From contig JAOTOL010001636.1 of assembly GCA_034440575.1 (NCBI GenBank), positions 1,026,501 through 1,090,500 on the forward strand: DNA of 64,000 bases. Reading direction: 5' to 3'. The position numbers and the translations under genes were made by a program. This DNA is from Imbricaverruca yamaguchii (Eukaryota; Arthropoda; Thecostraca; Neoverrucidae). Of the stretch, positions 1 to 12,700 are shown in pieces. The notes below the pieces were generated by a model. That model made no database searches. It was not told the DNA's origin and saw only the letters and a program-made list of their open reading frames with translations. How positions within the stretch are numbered: position 1 is the first letter of the stretch; every line of letters starts with the position of its first letter.

Positions 1-549
1 CGACGCAGATGAGGAGATCCCACGAGGTGGGTGGAGGAGGGTATCGAAAGGCACCTCTGAAGATTCCTGTGTTTCTGAAGAGCACGCACCTGTGCGTTAC
101 CTTGCGCTGGTTCATTGCTTCCGCTATGCCTCCGTCTTAGTATAAGTGCTTGCAATATGCATCATAAATACTCCAAAAGATACTTTATGAAACATAGCAA
201 CAAAGAACATGCCAAGCGTGTCAACAACGAACCTAGGGCTACTAAAAGCTAAAGGGTTGGAATATGAATACACAAATTCTAAACGCCGTTATCTGACAGT
301 TCTTGATGACGGTAAATTCACGATTCAAAGCAGCCCATTTCACTGACTTCCATCTCTAGGCGAGGCATGCATAGTCTCCAGTCCGAACGTTATATTCACC
401 CACGTTTCCTCCCTCACCTACCAGCAAGCCGCACTCGAGCACTCTGGGCAGGGGCAGGGACACTTGAAAATGTGTGCATCCATGCATATGCATGCTGCCA
501 GCCGCAGGGTGTGAGTGGAGTTGACCATGAATATATAGGTACACGGTGT

Positions 550-552
<3 letters not shown>
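1..552. other. No gene recognised
   Basis: I see no reading frame with a recognisable domain, no RNA gene and no repeat up to the start of the TA tract. The short frames here overlap each other and show no protein-like composition. Confidence 0.5.

Positions 553-616
<64 letters not shown>
553..616. repeat. (TA)n microsatellite
   Basis: A pure TA dinucleotide tract of about 64 bp runs directly into the 30-bp minisatellite that follows. Confidence 0.95.
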
Positions 617-619
<3 letters not shown>

Positions 620-1466
620 TGGCGGGTACTGCAGACTGTGGCCGGACAGTGGCGGGTACTGCAGACTGTGGCCGGACAGTGGCGGGTACTGCAGACTGTG
701 GCCGGACAGTGGCGGGTACTGCAGACTGTGGCCGGACAGTGGCGGGTACTGCAGACTGTGGCCGCCGGACAGTGGCGGGTACTGCAGACTGTGGCCGGAC
801 AGTGGCGGGTACTGCAGACTGTGGCCGGACAGTGGCGGGTACTGCAGACTGTGGCGCGGACATGGCGGGACAGACTGTGGCCGGACAGTGGCGGGTACTG
901 CAGACTGTGGCGGACAGTGGCGGGTACTGCAGACTGTGGCCGGTCAGCGGCGGGTACTGCAGACTGTGGCCGGACAGTGGCGGGTACTGCAGACTGTGGC
1001 CGGTCAGCCGGCGGGTACTGCAGACTGTGGCCGCCGGACAGTGGCGGGTACTGCAGACTGTGGCCGGACAGTGGCGGGTACTGCAGACTGTGGCCGGACA
1101 GTGGCGGGTACTGCAGACTGTGGCGCCGGACAGTGGCGGGTACTGCAGACTGTGGCCGGACAGTGGCGGGAACTGCAGACTGTGGCCGCCGGACAGTGGC
1201 GGGTACTGCAGACTGTGGCCGGACAGTGGCGGGTACTGCAGACTGTGGCCGGACAGTGGCGGGTACTGCAGACTGTGGCCGGACAGTGGCGGGTACTGCA
1301 GACTGTGGCCGGACAGTGGCGGGAACTGCAGACTGTGGCCGGACAGTGGCGGGTACTGCAGACTGTGGCCGGACAGTGGCGGGTACTGCAGACTGTGGCC
1401 GGACAGTGGCGGGTACTGCAGACTGTGGCCGGACAGTGGCGGGTACTGCAGACTGTGGCCGGACAG
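617..1466. repeat. 30-bp GC-rich minisatellite
   Basis: About 28 head-to-tail copies of a 30-bp unit with the core GGCGGGTACTGCAGACTGTG. A few units carry small insertions such as an extra GCC, or TAC changed to AAC. Because 30 is a multiple of 3, all frames stay open, which explains the overlapping 190-380 residue frames here; none looks like a protein. The unit contains CTGCAG followed by AC, which resembles a 3' splice site. I cannot tie it to an exon. Confidence 0.95.
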
Positions 1467-2022
1467 CCGGCGCTGCTCACGCCCAATGCTGCGCGGCTGA
1501 CGCAATGCAGCTGTAATTGCGGCAGGCTGGGTGGCCGCAGCAAGTGATCCTGACAACCCGTCTGCTGTGGCGGACAGGCCGGCTCCAATGAGCCGCTTTC
1601 AGCTCTAAGCAGGAAGTGCTGTTTGCGGCGCCGACGGGCAGATTGATGCTGCCCACAGAACAGTGGGCGACCGAACTATGCGGTAGTTCAGGTGGCGCTA
1701 GTCTTGGGATGGTGCAGTACATCGAGGGTATTGTCTTTGCCATGTCAATCAATGAGCCACGCGCTGGTCCAGGCAGCTTGGGATAGATCCCATGCAAAGC
1801 TTGACGCTATCATAACGGCTAACTTATCCGAGATGGAAAATATTCCTCCTTCATCTTTAGCGGAAAATATTACGTTAAAACAGGGAAGATGCTGAACGGT
1901 CACATCCCTACCAGACCCTTCATCCGTCCTCCTTCATTTTCATTTACCTCTCTGTCCAGTTTGTATGCCTCACTTATCTTCTTTGTCCTTCGCCCCGCTC
2001 CTCACTCCCCCTTTCCCTCTCC
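1467..2022. other. Spacer between two minisatellites, no gene recognised
   Basis: Unique-looking sequence with short frames only. Nothing resembles the missing first exon of the aminopeptidase, although a short non-coding or start-codon exon could be hidden here. Confidence 0.4.
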
Positions 2023-2755
2023 CTCTCGCTCCTGTTCTCGCTCCTGCTCTCGCTCCTGCTCTCGCTCCTGCTCTCGCTCCTGCTCTCGCTCCTGCTCTCG
2101 CTCCTGCTCTCGCTCCTGCTCTCGCTCCTGCTCTCGCTCCTGCTCTCGCTCCTGCTCTCGCTCCTGCTCTCGCTCCTGCTCTCGCTCCTGCTCTCGCTCC
2201 TGCCTCGCCCTGCCTCGCTCCTGCCTCGCCCTGCCTCGCCCTGCCTCGCCCTGCCTCGCCCTGCCTCGCCCTGCCTCGCCCTGCTCTCGCCCTGCCTCGC
2301 CCTGCCTCGCCCTGCTCTCGCTCCTGCCTCGCCCTGCTCCTCGCTCCTGCTCTCGCCCTGCTCTCGCTCCTGCTCTCGCTCCTGCTCTCGCCCTGCTCCT
2401 CGCCCTGCCTCGCCCTGCCTCGCCCTGCCTCGCTCCTGCTCTCGCCCTGCCTCGCCCTGCCTCGCCCTGCCTCGCCCTGCTCGCCCTGCTGCCCTGCTCT
2501 CGCCCTGCCTCGCTCCTGCCTCGCCCTGCCTCGCCCTGCTCTCGCCCTGCCTGCTCTCGCCCTGCCTCGCCCTGCTCTCGCTCCTGCTCTCGCTCCTGCT
2601 CTCGCTCCTGCTCTCGCTCCTGCTCTCGCCCTGCCTGCCCTGCTCTCGCTCCTGCTCTCGCTCCTGCTCTCGCTCCTGCTCTCGCTCCTGCTCTCGCTCC
2701 TGCTCTCGCCCCTGCTCTCGCTCCTGCTCTCGCTCCTGCTCTCCCTCTCTTCTCC
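2023..2755. repeat. 12-bp / 10-bp pyrimidine-rich minisatellite
   Basis: The array alternates the 12-mer CTCGCTCCTGCT with the shorter CTCGCCCTGC form. It is pure at both ends, with the short form enriched in the middle. Strand asymmetry is strong (C/T on plus, G/A on minus). The 12-bp unit keeps all frames open, so the 270-300 residue Ser/Arg/Cys or Ala/Pro/Leu frames are artefacts. Confidence 0.95.
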
Positions 2756-3157
2756 TCCTGTTCTGTTCACATGCATCCACCGCTGGAGATGAACACCATG
2801 TTTTGTAGAAAGTAAATACTTCCATCATTTGACATGGAACATCCCATTGCTTCCGATACTTCTTTTAGAAAGCATACACAACCAGGCTCAATGGTACTAA
2901 CTGTGCAAAAAGCTTAGCGAATTGACAAATTTATATCCCAGCGTTCAGTGCATTGTTTGGTCTTTCTAATGATATTTCACGCATGTAATCGATTCCTCAT
3001 TACGGCGAACAGCGGAGGTGGAGATGGATAAATCCTACAAGAAGCCGCATAGCGCGTTATCTCGATAATATGTCAAGGTATCTACCACGAAATATAATCA
3101 AAGACAGGCCAATGTTGCCATTTTAAGCTCCTTGACGTGCCGCACTTCCATTCACAG
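2756..3157. other. Sequence upstream of the first recognised aminopeptidase exon
   Basis: No coding signal seen. It ends in a 3' splice acceptor (TTCACAG, 3151-3157), so part of it must be intron. The upstream exon that carries the start codon was not identified. Confidence 0.45.
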
Positions 3158-3295
3158 GAGATAGGGCGCCGTACGACAAGCACGACTATGGCAAACATGT
3201 GATCGTATGCTCCCAGAAGAGAGCGATCCTCATCATGTGCCTGGTCTTCATTGGCATCCTGGCCATCGCCCTGATCGCCGCCTTCGCCCGACCAA
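3158..3295 (+). CDS. Aminopeptidase exon 1 (first recognised): tail and signal anchor
   Basis: The acceptor TTCACAG precedes it and GTCAGT follows. It encodes a short basic cytoplasmic tail ([17 protein letters not shown]), then about 21 hydrophobic residues ending in AAFARP. CSQKRA next to the membrane helix and ARP just after it are typical of invertebrate M1 ectopeptidases of the aminopeptidase N group. It enters in phase 1 and leaves in phase 1. There is no in-frame ATG ahead of the helix, so the initiator must lie in an earlier exon. Confidence 0.85.
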
Positions 3296-6200
3296 GTCAG
3301 TGCCGGGTCAAAGGCCACAACGAGGCCAAGCCAGCCTTAGTTCAAGTGTGCAGTTTAGCCGCCTCACGGATCCACATACCTTTGACCTGTGCAGCATTTG
3401 GGTTAGTTTCAGAGTCGGGCAGTGTAGGTCCTGATCGACGCCTCGGTGCAAGTCAAAGCAACCTGGCACATTGTGCACGTGCTCAGGCCATGCCGTCTTC
3501 ACTTCATTCCAATGGCGGGAACATTGCTTGGCCTAGGGTGCAGATTTACATAATTTGTGATTGGTATAAGTGTTACGCGTCACCTGTTCTTGCACGATTG
3601 TGTTCTTATGTGCCTCCCCTCACTCCCGTCCGCGTTGGCGACTATCATTTTTCAGTACTGTTCTCTTTGACTACTTCCCGCCAGTTATAGCGTTTGTTCT
3701 TCAACTCCAGGGTGTTCGCGCGAGCAGGGAATTCTGCAAAAACTACTAAATTACACGAAATGTTCAAATGGTAGCAATTTACATTTTCATGACATCGTAT
3801 CTGCATGTTGATTCGTGGCATAGTGTTGGTCCCGGGTAAAGCCCACAATAATACTAAGCTGTTTCCGTTCGCGTTTGCAGCGTGCTTGCCTGGCACTGGT
3901 GTGATACGGCCAACGACGGTGGCGCCTCCGGTGGTGACCCCGCCAACTACGGCGGATGGCGAGCTGTTCCCCTGGGACGACGTGCGTCTGCCACACCACA
4001 TTGTTCCGCACGCATACGCCATTCTGATCCACCCGAATTTGACAACACTAAGTGTAGTCGGTACGTCGATCGGTACGCAAGTTCTTTTAGCTCGCCACCA
4101 GCTATCACGAAATATAATCGATGTCCTGCTATTCTGCTATATACTTAGACTACTATGTGACGTACTACTAAATGTATGTAAGTGAGGAAGTACCTGATAG
4201 CTCTTGGTCGCTATGTCGTGGGTGTGACATCTTAATCGCATAAAGCCGGGTTAACCACAATCAGCAAGTGGTATGTGTTCGAATAATCTCGTACTTTATA
4301 TTCACCAGATCGGTGCAGTTCTTAATGGCATAGGTTTGATGCCGGCCACTGCCGCTCATATGTATGCATGCTGGTGGCCTTGGCTCGTGAAGACTGTTTT
4401 TATTCGCGTCATTACAGGCAAAGTCAGCATCGACTTGTCTGCGCTGGAGGAGGCCAGCTTCATCGTCCTCCACTGCCGCAACATGTCCATCACAGAGAAG
4501 TCTCTGCGCCGCGCCGACAGCTCCGCAAACATCTCCATCTCCACAATGCTACTCTATCCCAAGAGGGACCAGGTGCGTGTGCTGGTGCTCTGCCCGCGGG
4601 CCAGGCGTGTACGTGCTCTGGTGTACGTACTCTGGTGTACGTGCTCTGGTGTACGTGCTCTGGTGTACGTGCTGATGCTCTGTCTGCGGGTCAGGTGTGT
4701 ACGTACTCTGGTGTACGTGCTCTGGTGTACGTACTCTGGTGTACGTACTCTGGTGCACGTACTTTGGTGTACGTGCTGGTGTTCTGCCCGGGGGCCAGGT
4801 ATATATGTGCTCTGTGAACGTGCTAGTGTTCTGTCTGCGGGCCAGGTGTGTACGTGCTGGTGCTCTGCCTGCGGGCCAGGTGTGTACGTGCTGGTGCTCT
4901 GCGGGCCAGGTGTGTACGTGCTGGTCGTGCTTGCTGCGGGCCAGGTGTGTACGTGCTGGTGCTCTGCCTGTGGGCCAGGTGTGTACGTGCTGGTGCTCTG
5001 CCTGTGGGCCAGGTGTGTACGTGCTGGTGCTCTTTGTGGGCCAGGTGTGTACGTGCTGGTGCTCTGCGGGCCAGGTGTGTACGTGCTGGTGCTCTGCGGG
5101 CCAGGTGTGTACGTGCTGGTGCTCTGCGGGCCAGGTGTGTACGTGCTGGTGCTCTGCGGGCAGGTGTACGTGCTGGTGCTCTGCGGGCCAGGTGTGTACG
5201 TGCTGATGCTCTGCCTGTGGGCCAGGTGTGTACGTGCTGGTGCTCTGCCTGTGGGCCAGGTGTGTACGTGCTGGTGCTCTGCGGGCCAGGTGTGTACGTG
5301 CTGGTGCTCTGCGGGCCAGGTGTGTACGTGCTGGTGCTCTGCGGGCCAGGTGTGTACGTGCTGGTGCTCTGCGGGCCAGGTGTGTACGTGCTGGTGCTCT
5401 GCGGGCCAGGTGTGTACGTGCTGGTGCTCTGCCTGTGGGCCAGGTGTGTACGTTCTCCGGTGCAGTTGTTTTGACAGAGCACGCCTCCCTCGTGACTGTG
5501 GACGGCCGCAGCCGCCGTCCGCCGGATGTGTGACGTTCACGGGATGGCTTCATGCTTTTGCTGCAGAAAAAAAGCTGGCGCGAGACCGAGCGCCGCGGTG
5601 TTTGTATGGCCGCACGTCGTTTGCACGTGATGCGGTGTGCGGTGCGACGCGTGCGGCGCTGATTGTGGCCGTGGAGGTCGTGCAGGTGCCGGTGTTATCG
5701 ACACTATACCCAGCGCTGCCGCTATTTCCGACACACTTCTGTTCATTTGTCGGCAAACGATCACCGCGAGAATGGAGGGTACTACGGACACCGTGCAATG
5801 CAGATTGCAAGATAATATAGCTTTTGGAAGGAAATGTCAATTTCATGGGGAAGGTTGTTTTCCAAACTGTGTGATTCGCCACACAATCCTCGATTTTTGG
5901 TGCGCCGGCAAATTCGATAGGTGAAAAATTGAAATGCAGATAATCAATATAGACACAAACACTGGAAGATCCCTTTTGATTATCACATGGATCTACTAGT
6001 GACTATAGACATTTCATTCATACGGATCGTGTTACAGCGGGTATCTAGGAAATCCATTCCATCCGAAAAGAGTGCACATTCAAAGCCATAATCGAAAATT
6101 CGGGCTATATTCCAAGTTTCGCATAGTAATACAATTTTACTGTATGCCTCTGAAAATTAAGGATCATTATCAAGATCATCAAATTTCACTGCAGCCTCAC

Positions 6201-9200
6201 TGGTCAGCAACCGGCCACCCTGCAGTTGTAAGCAGATGTCACCATATTTTACTAGCACAGTGCATAAATACACTACCGTTCCACCGTTTTGCTCCTGCGT
6301 GAGGTGCTCTGCGACACCGCTGAGTATCATTGCCGACATGTAGTCGACTGATGGCGGGATGGTCGTGATGTTCGGATGTTCGGGTGGTCGTGATGTTCGG
6401 GTGGTTGGATGGTCGTGATGTTCGGATGTTCGGATGTTTGGATGTTCGGGTGGCCAGATGGTCGTGATGTCTGGATGTTCGGGTGGCGGATGGTCGTGAT
6501 GTTCGGATGTTCGGATGTTCGGGTGGCCGGATAGTCGTGATGTTCGGATGTTGGGGTGGCCGGATGGTAGTGATGTTCGGATGTTAGGGTGGCCGGATAG
6601 CCGTGATGTTCGGATGTTAGGGTGGTCGGATGGTCGTGATGTTTGTGATGTTCAGATGTTCGGGTAGCCGGATGGTCGTGATGTTCGGATGTTCGGATGG
6701 TTGTATGGTCGAATGGGTGTTCAATGTATGTGTATCAAGTGATCATTTTGGTCTTTTCGCACCTATCCCAGTCAACGTTTGGGATGGATGAAATGACACG
6801 GGAACGTCAATGTCAAACAAAACAGAAAGATGACAGTGATCATCGCGCAAACCAATGGATTGGGAGTGCCTCTTAAGCAAACCGGCATGCTTACTTGGCC
6901 TGTCAAACCAAACACAGCCACTGACGAAGGCAAAGCAATTCCATGTATGTGCCCTCATAAAATCGGAATCCGTAGGCTATCTTCTGACCCCTTTTCCTAA
7001 TGCAATATAATTTAGTCTCTTCGTTATCAAATACGGTAAGTGGCTTCCAGTCGTGCAAGCGCCTTGCCTACATTACCCCGCGTGTTGCAATGTCATGCGC
7101 CGCGCATTTAGAACTGGCGCGAAATGGCCTATCCACAAACAGCGTTTCAAAAAATGTTCGAGCTGTTCGCGAAGGCGCGTGCCTGAACTGTAATGTTTTC
7201 ATCTCGGCTATTGAAACCAAAGCAAACGGGAAATAATCCTGTAACATTTTCCATTATTTACCAATTTTTCACGCTGGCCATGCGTTTTTCTCTTCGCCGA
7301 TTGCACGCATCTGAATGGCAGATTGGACACATCTTCCCTGACACATCCAGACACTTTACCGACACATCTTCTCCGACACATCCAGACACTTTACCGACAC
7401 ATCCTCCCATGCACGTATTACAGGTATCCATATTAATAAAGAAGTTGAGGAGTATGTGTGTGTGGTTGACCGCTATCCTATGAGTGTGAAGTCTGCTGCG
7501 CAGGCAATATTTCCTCGGCAGCAACTCAGGCGAATTTGTCACGTGGCTCATTGCGCAAGTGATAATGCCAGCGACACCCCTGCGGATGCCGCAAGTGACA
7601 ATGCATTCCCGTGTCTGTTTCAGATGTACCTGGGCCTTAGTGAACCGCTCAGACAAGGACAAAACTACTCCCTCGTTTTGAAGTTTTCCTACATATTGAA
7701 GGAAGCATTAGAAGGCTTTTATCTTAGTCACTACGATTCTGCTACCGGCGCAAAAGTGTGAGTTGATAGCTGTGGACTTGCTTAGATGCTTGCTCCCATT
7801 GATATGCAGATTGGTGCCGAGATGTCTGGCTGAATGAAAATGACACGCCTTATCTGGAGTCGTTTTTGCAGCCACCTCAATATGGTTACAGTTAATATTT
7901 TAACATTTACCCTGCACTGTACTTCCGGTCAGATCCTCACTCGGTCTCGGAGGTATCCTCAACGAAAGTGGTGTCCTAGGAAATTGTTCGACGAGTACGG
8001 CCCGAAACCAACCCAAAATGCTCTCCCCTAAAAAGGGACGTCACTAGGGGTATGCGGAATCATGTCTGACGCCATGCTTGTGGCTCTGGGGAGTTCGGTT
8101 TGCTGAAGATTTTAGAATCAAAAATTATTTTGAAACAGGAATTGAATGCAAAGACGACCATGGCCCCAAAATGGACAATGGACCCAAAAATCAACATTTT
8201 AATATTTTGAATATTCAAAGTATAGAGTTTTCAATTTACTTGGTTTTGTCTTTATCTATTGGGTAAAGAACACCGGAAGGCATTGTTTTAAGTCAAGTTG
8301 CCCTCATAAAGTGCCATCTTTAGCCAGAATCTTGATCGCTGTGGGCCATTTATTTACTATCCACAGAAAACCCTGGGGCCCCAAAGCACCCCCCCCGAGA
8401 CAGTTTAGATGTGTGCACAGCACTGTAGCGTATAAACATGAAATATTTGTTATCAGCCCCGTCACCTCCATGGTTAGGTGTTCTTCGTCAAACATTTTAT
8501 GATAGGAAACATTGTAACATTTATTAAATTCATAAAGCATTTTAAAGCCGCACGTCTTGTTCTTACGTCTAACACGATGTTATCTCAGTTCCATCTTCTG
8601 CACTATATGCTAGCCTGACACACTTAGCACTAGCAAGTGGCACAATATTCCCCCACTTTCTGTTATCCTAAAGTTATTAATCATGCCCGTCATAGCTTCA
8701 CACCAAATCCCACGACATCCTCCACAGTACTTGCCTTCAGAGAGCAGCCTATGTTCCCCTCACGGAGTATGATGTTTAGACAGCAGTCTTGTGGAGCATG
8801 ACTTGGCCCACTGGTCGGTTCTTCACCCCACAGGCGGCTGGCGACCACCCAGTGGGCGGGGCATGACTTGGCCCACTGGTCGGCTGTTCACCCCACAGGT
8901 GGCTGGCGACCACACAGCGGGCGGGGCATGACTTGGCCCACTGGTCGGCTCTTCACCCCACAGGCGGCTGGCGACCACCCGGTGGGCGGGGCATGACTTG
9001 GCCCACTGGTCGGCTGTTCATCCCACAGGCGGCTGGCGACCACACAGCGGGCGGGGCATGACTTGGCCCACTGGTCGGCTCTTCACCCCACAGGCGGCTG
9101 GCGACCACCCGGTGGGCGGGGCATGACTTGGCCCACTGGTCGGCTGTTCATCCCACAGGCAGCTGGCGACCACACAGCGGGCGGGGCATGACTTGGCCCA

Positions 9201-9654
9201 CTGGTCGGCTCTTCACCCCACAGGTGGCTGGCGACCACCCAGTTTGAGCCGAACGCGGCTCGTGCGGCGTTCCCGTGTCTGGACGAGCCGCACCTGAAGG
9301 CCACCTTCCAGCTGTCTATGGTGCGCCACCGGAGCCACACGGCGCTGTTCAACGCCATGCTGCGACACACAGAGGACCTGGGCTTCTACCTGGGCGACGG
9401 CATCGTGAGTTCCATGCACGGTGTTCCAGTCGTGCCAGCCTGAGAACAGTCAGCTCGTGTGCCATGGTCTACTGGTGGTGGTCTCTCTCTCCCTCTATCT
9501 CTCTCTCTCTCCCCCCCCCCTCTCTCTCTCTCTGTCTCTGTCTCTGTCTCTGTCTCTGTCTCTGTCTCTGTCTCTGTCTCTGTCTCTGTCTCTGTCTCTG
9601 TCTCTGTCTCTGTCTCTGTCTCTGTCTCTGTCTCTGTCTCTGTCTCTGTCTCTG

Positions 9655-9744
<90 letters not shown>

Positions 9745-12700
9745 TCTCTCTCTCTCTCTTTCTCTTCTCTCCTCTGTGTGTGTGCGTGTGTATGTACGCG
9801 TGCGCGCCATGGTTTCCTGGCGGCGGTTGTGTATGTATGTGTGTCGTGGTTTCTTCATGGTGGTGGTATGTACTTGCTTGCGTGCGTGTGCAGATAGGTG
9901 CATATGTGTTTGTGTATGTGTGCGTATATATGTGCGTGTGTAGGTGTACGACTATGCCTTTGTATGTGCGTACTGTGCGTGTGTGTCACGAGCTCCGTGT
10001 GATGTGGCCATGAAGTAGTGGCAGGAGCCCGTGTGGACACATCCTCGACTGCTTCGAGTCGTGTCGCTTGGCTATCTGATCATCCAGTGACACATCATCC
10101 GAGTTTGAGGGTTATAATCTGCTACGATTCATTGCGAATGTGCTTTCTTTTGTGTGAACTTCTTTCTGAAACAGACTTATGGGGGTTGTTTCAGAAAATG
10201 CGAATAATAGCTTTAAAGTCAATGGATGGTCACAAATGTACATGCTTCGGACTATGGACATCTCGCAACACATGCAATGGTGTCTATCTATGACTAACAA
10301 TTATGATATATACTGGCACTCAGAAACTGCAAAGGATGAGCGAAATGAGATTGCTTTCATCTTGTTCTGCGCTTGTACTAACTGTTTGCTCACCATGATG
10401 TGCTGCAGAAGCAGGACAATTTCCACGAGACCGTCCGAATGTCGACATATCTGGTGGCCTTCATCGTCAGCGACTATCGCCACATATCGGACACAGCCAG
10501 CAACGGTGAGTGCCAGCTCACTACCTACGTCAGTTCATAAATATATACGCCGGGTACTATGCAACCCATAGGATGCATTTCTTGATGGTAACATGCATTC
10601 CTTGATGGTACTTGAGCGGTCAGGCACACTTCTAGTTTTCTAAGTAGCCTGGGAGAATTTGGAAAACTGTCCAAATATGTGTTGTGAAGCTGGCGTTGTA
10701 ATTTGAACCCTACCTCCTGATGACATGTCGCTTGGTTTTGATGAACTTCCTTCGAAAGGTCATCTCTAACAGATCTGGTAGTGTCGGTGACTCATCTGAC
10801 ACTCCAGTGTCCCTGACAGACGTGGTGGTGTCGGTGTGGACTCACCTGACACTCCAGTGTCCCTGACAGACGTGGTGGTGTCGGTGTGGGCTCATCTGAC
10901 ACTCCAGTGTCCCTGACAGACGTGGTGGTGTCGGTGTGGACTCATCTGACACTCCAGTGTCCTGACGAGTGGGGGTGTGGGGTGGCCCCTGACAGACGTG
11001 GTGGTGTCGGTGTGGACTCACCTGACACTCCAGTGTCCCTGACAGACGTGGTGGTGTCGGTGTGGACTCATCTGACACTCCAGTGTCCCTGACAGACGTG
11101 GTGGTGTCGGTGTGGACTCATCTGACACTCCAGTGTCCCTGACAGACGTGGTGGTGTCGGTGTGGGCGCCTCCACACCTGGTACAGCAGGGACAGTTCGC
11201 GCTGGAGGTGGCTGTTAGCTGTCTAGATTTCTACTCAGACTACTTTGGCATACCGTACCAACTGCCCAAAATCGGTGAGTTGTGAGCACTGCCCAGGGGC
11301 AGTGAGTGCTGAATACGGAGCAGACAACGGTGAGTGATTGGCACTGGGCAGACATCAAGTACTGAATGGTCCCAATGAGCAGACAGCGGTGAGTGATGGG
11401 CACTGAGCAGACAACAGTAAGTGCTGAGTGGTCCCACTGAACAGACGGCGGTGAGTGATGGGCACTGAGCAGACAACAGGAAGTACTGAGTGGTCCTACT
11501 GAACAGTGGTGAGTGGTGGGCACTGATCAGACAACAGTAAGTACTGACTGGTGCCACTAAACAGACATCGATGAGTGATGGGCACTGAGCAGACAACAGT
11601 AAGTACTGGGTGGTCCCACTGAACAGACAACAGTAAATACTGAGTGGCCCCACTGAACAGCCAGCGGTGAGTGATGGGCACTGAGCAGAAAACAGTAAGT
11701 ACTGACTGGTGCCACTAAACAGACATCGATGAGTGATGGGCACTGATCAGACAATAGTAAGTACTGAGTGGTGCCACTGAACAGACAGCGGTAAGTGGTG
11801 GGCGCTGAGCAGACAACAGTAAGTACTGAGTGGTGCCACTGAACAGACAGCGGTAAGTGGTGGGCACTGAGCAGACAACAGCAAGTACTGAGTGGTGCCA
11901 CTGAACAGACAGCGGTAAGTGGTGGGCACTGAGCAGACAACAGCAAGTACTGAGTGGTGCCACTGAACAGACAGCGGTAAGTGGTGGGCACTGAGCAGAC
12001 AACAGCAAGTACTGAGTGGTGCCACTGAACAGACAGCGGTAAGTGATGGGCACTGAGCAGACAGCAGTAAGTACTGAGTGGTGCCACTGAACAGACAGCG
12101 GTGAGTGGTGGGCTAACGGTGAGCTTGGTAGCTGGAAACTGCTCTCTCAACTGAGGCCCATGTTCAGCACCGACTGCAGTCAGATGTGGTCGCATGTGAA
12201 GGAAACAAGTGGTGCAATCTGGCATATATTTGCGTGTGACTGTAGTCCACAATATACGGCCCCCGACCTCACGCTTCGGTACCCACCTTGCCAGACTAGC
12301 ACCTCGCGCCAGACAGGATAGACGTGCTGCTTTACACCGACTAAAAATCCGCGTCAGCACGAGCGACAATGGTTGAAAAGTGACGAATCGTCGTGCGACG
12401 TATGGCGCGCGGCGGTGTCAAGTGTCACGTGACCAGCGTACCCCGCTCGGCGCAGACCTGGTGGCCATACCCGACTTCGGCGCCGGAGCGATGGAGAACT
12501 GGGGCCTGGTGACGTTCCGCGACACGTCGCTGCTCTACGACGCAGCCGAGACCAGCAGTGCGTTCAAGGAGTGGGTCACCTTGGTGGTTGCTCACGAGCT
12601 GGCGCACCAGGTGAGCACATGTGCCTCATGTGGTGGTGCCGATCACTGCCGGTCACTGCGGTCAACTGGTCACTGCCGGTCAACTGGTCACTGTTCGTCA

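Noticed and set aside
367..1588. Overlapping 190-380 residue open frames on both strands
   Set aside because: They exist because the 30-bp repeat unit is a multiple of 3 and stop-free; the peptides are pure unit repeats with no domain.
1889..2828. Long Ser/Arg/Cys, Ala/Pro and Arg/Glu/Ser frames
   Set aside because: By-products of the 12-bp minisatellite. They resemble SR-rich proteins only through composition.
4549..5553. 330-residue minus-strand His/Thr/Pro-rich frames
   Set aside because: They are antisense readings of the intron 3 donor array.
9421..10013. Ser/Leu, Cys/Leu and Arg/Glu frames across the CT tract
   Set aside because: Microsatellite translations.
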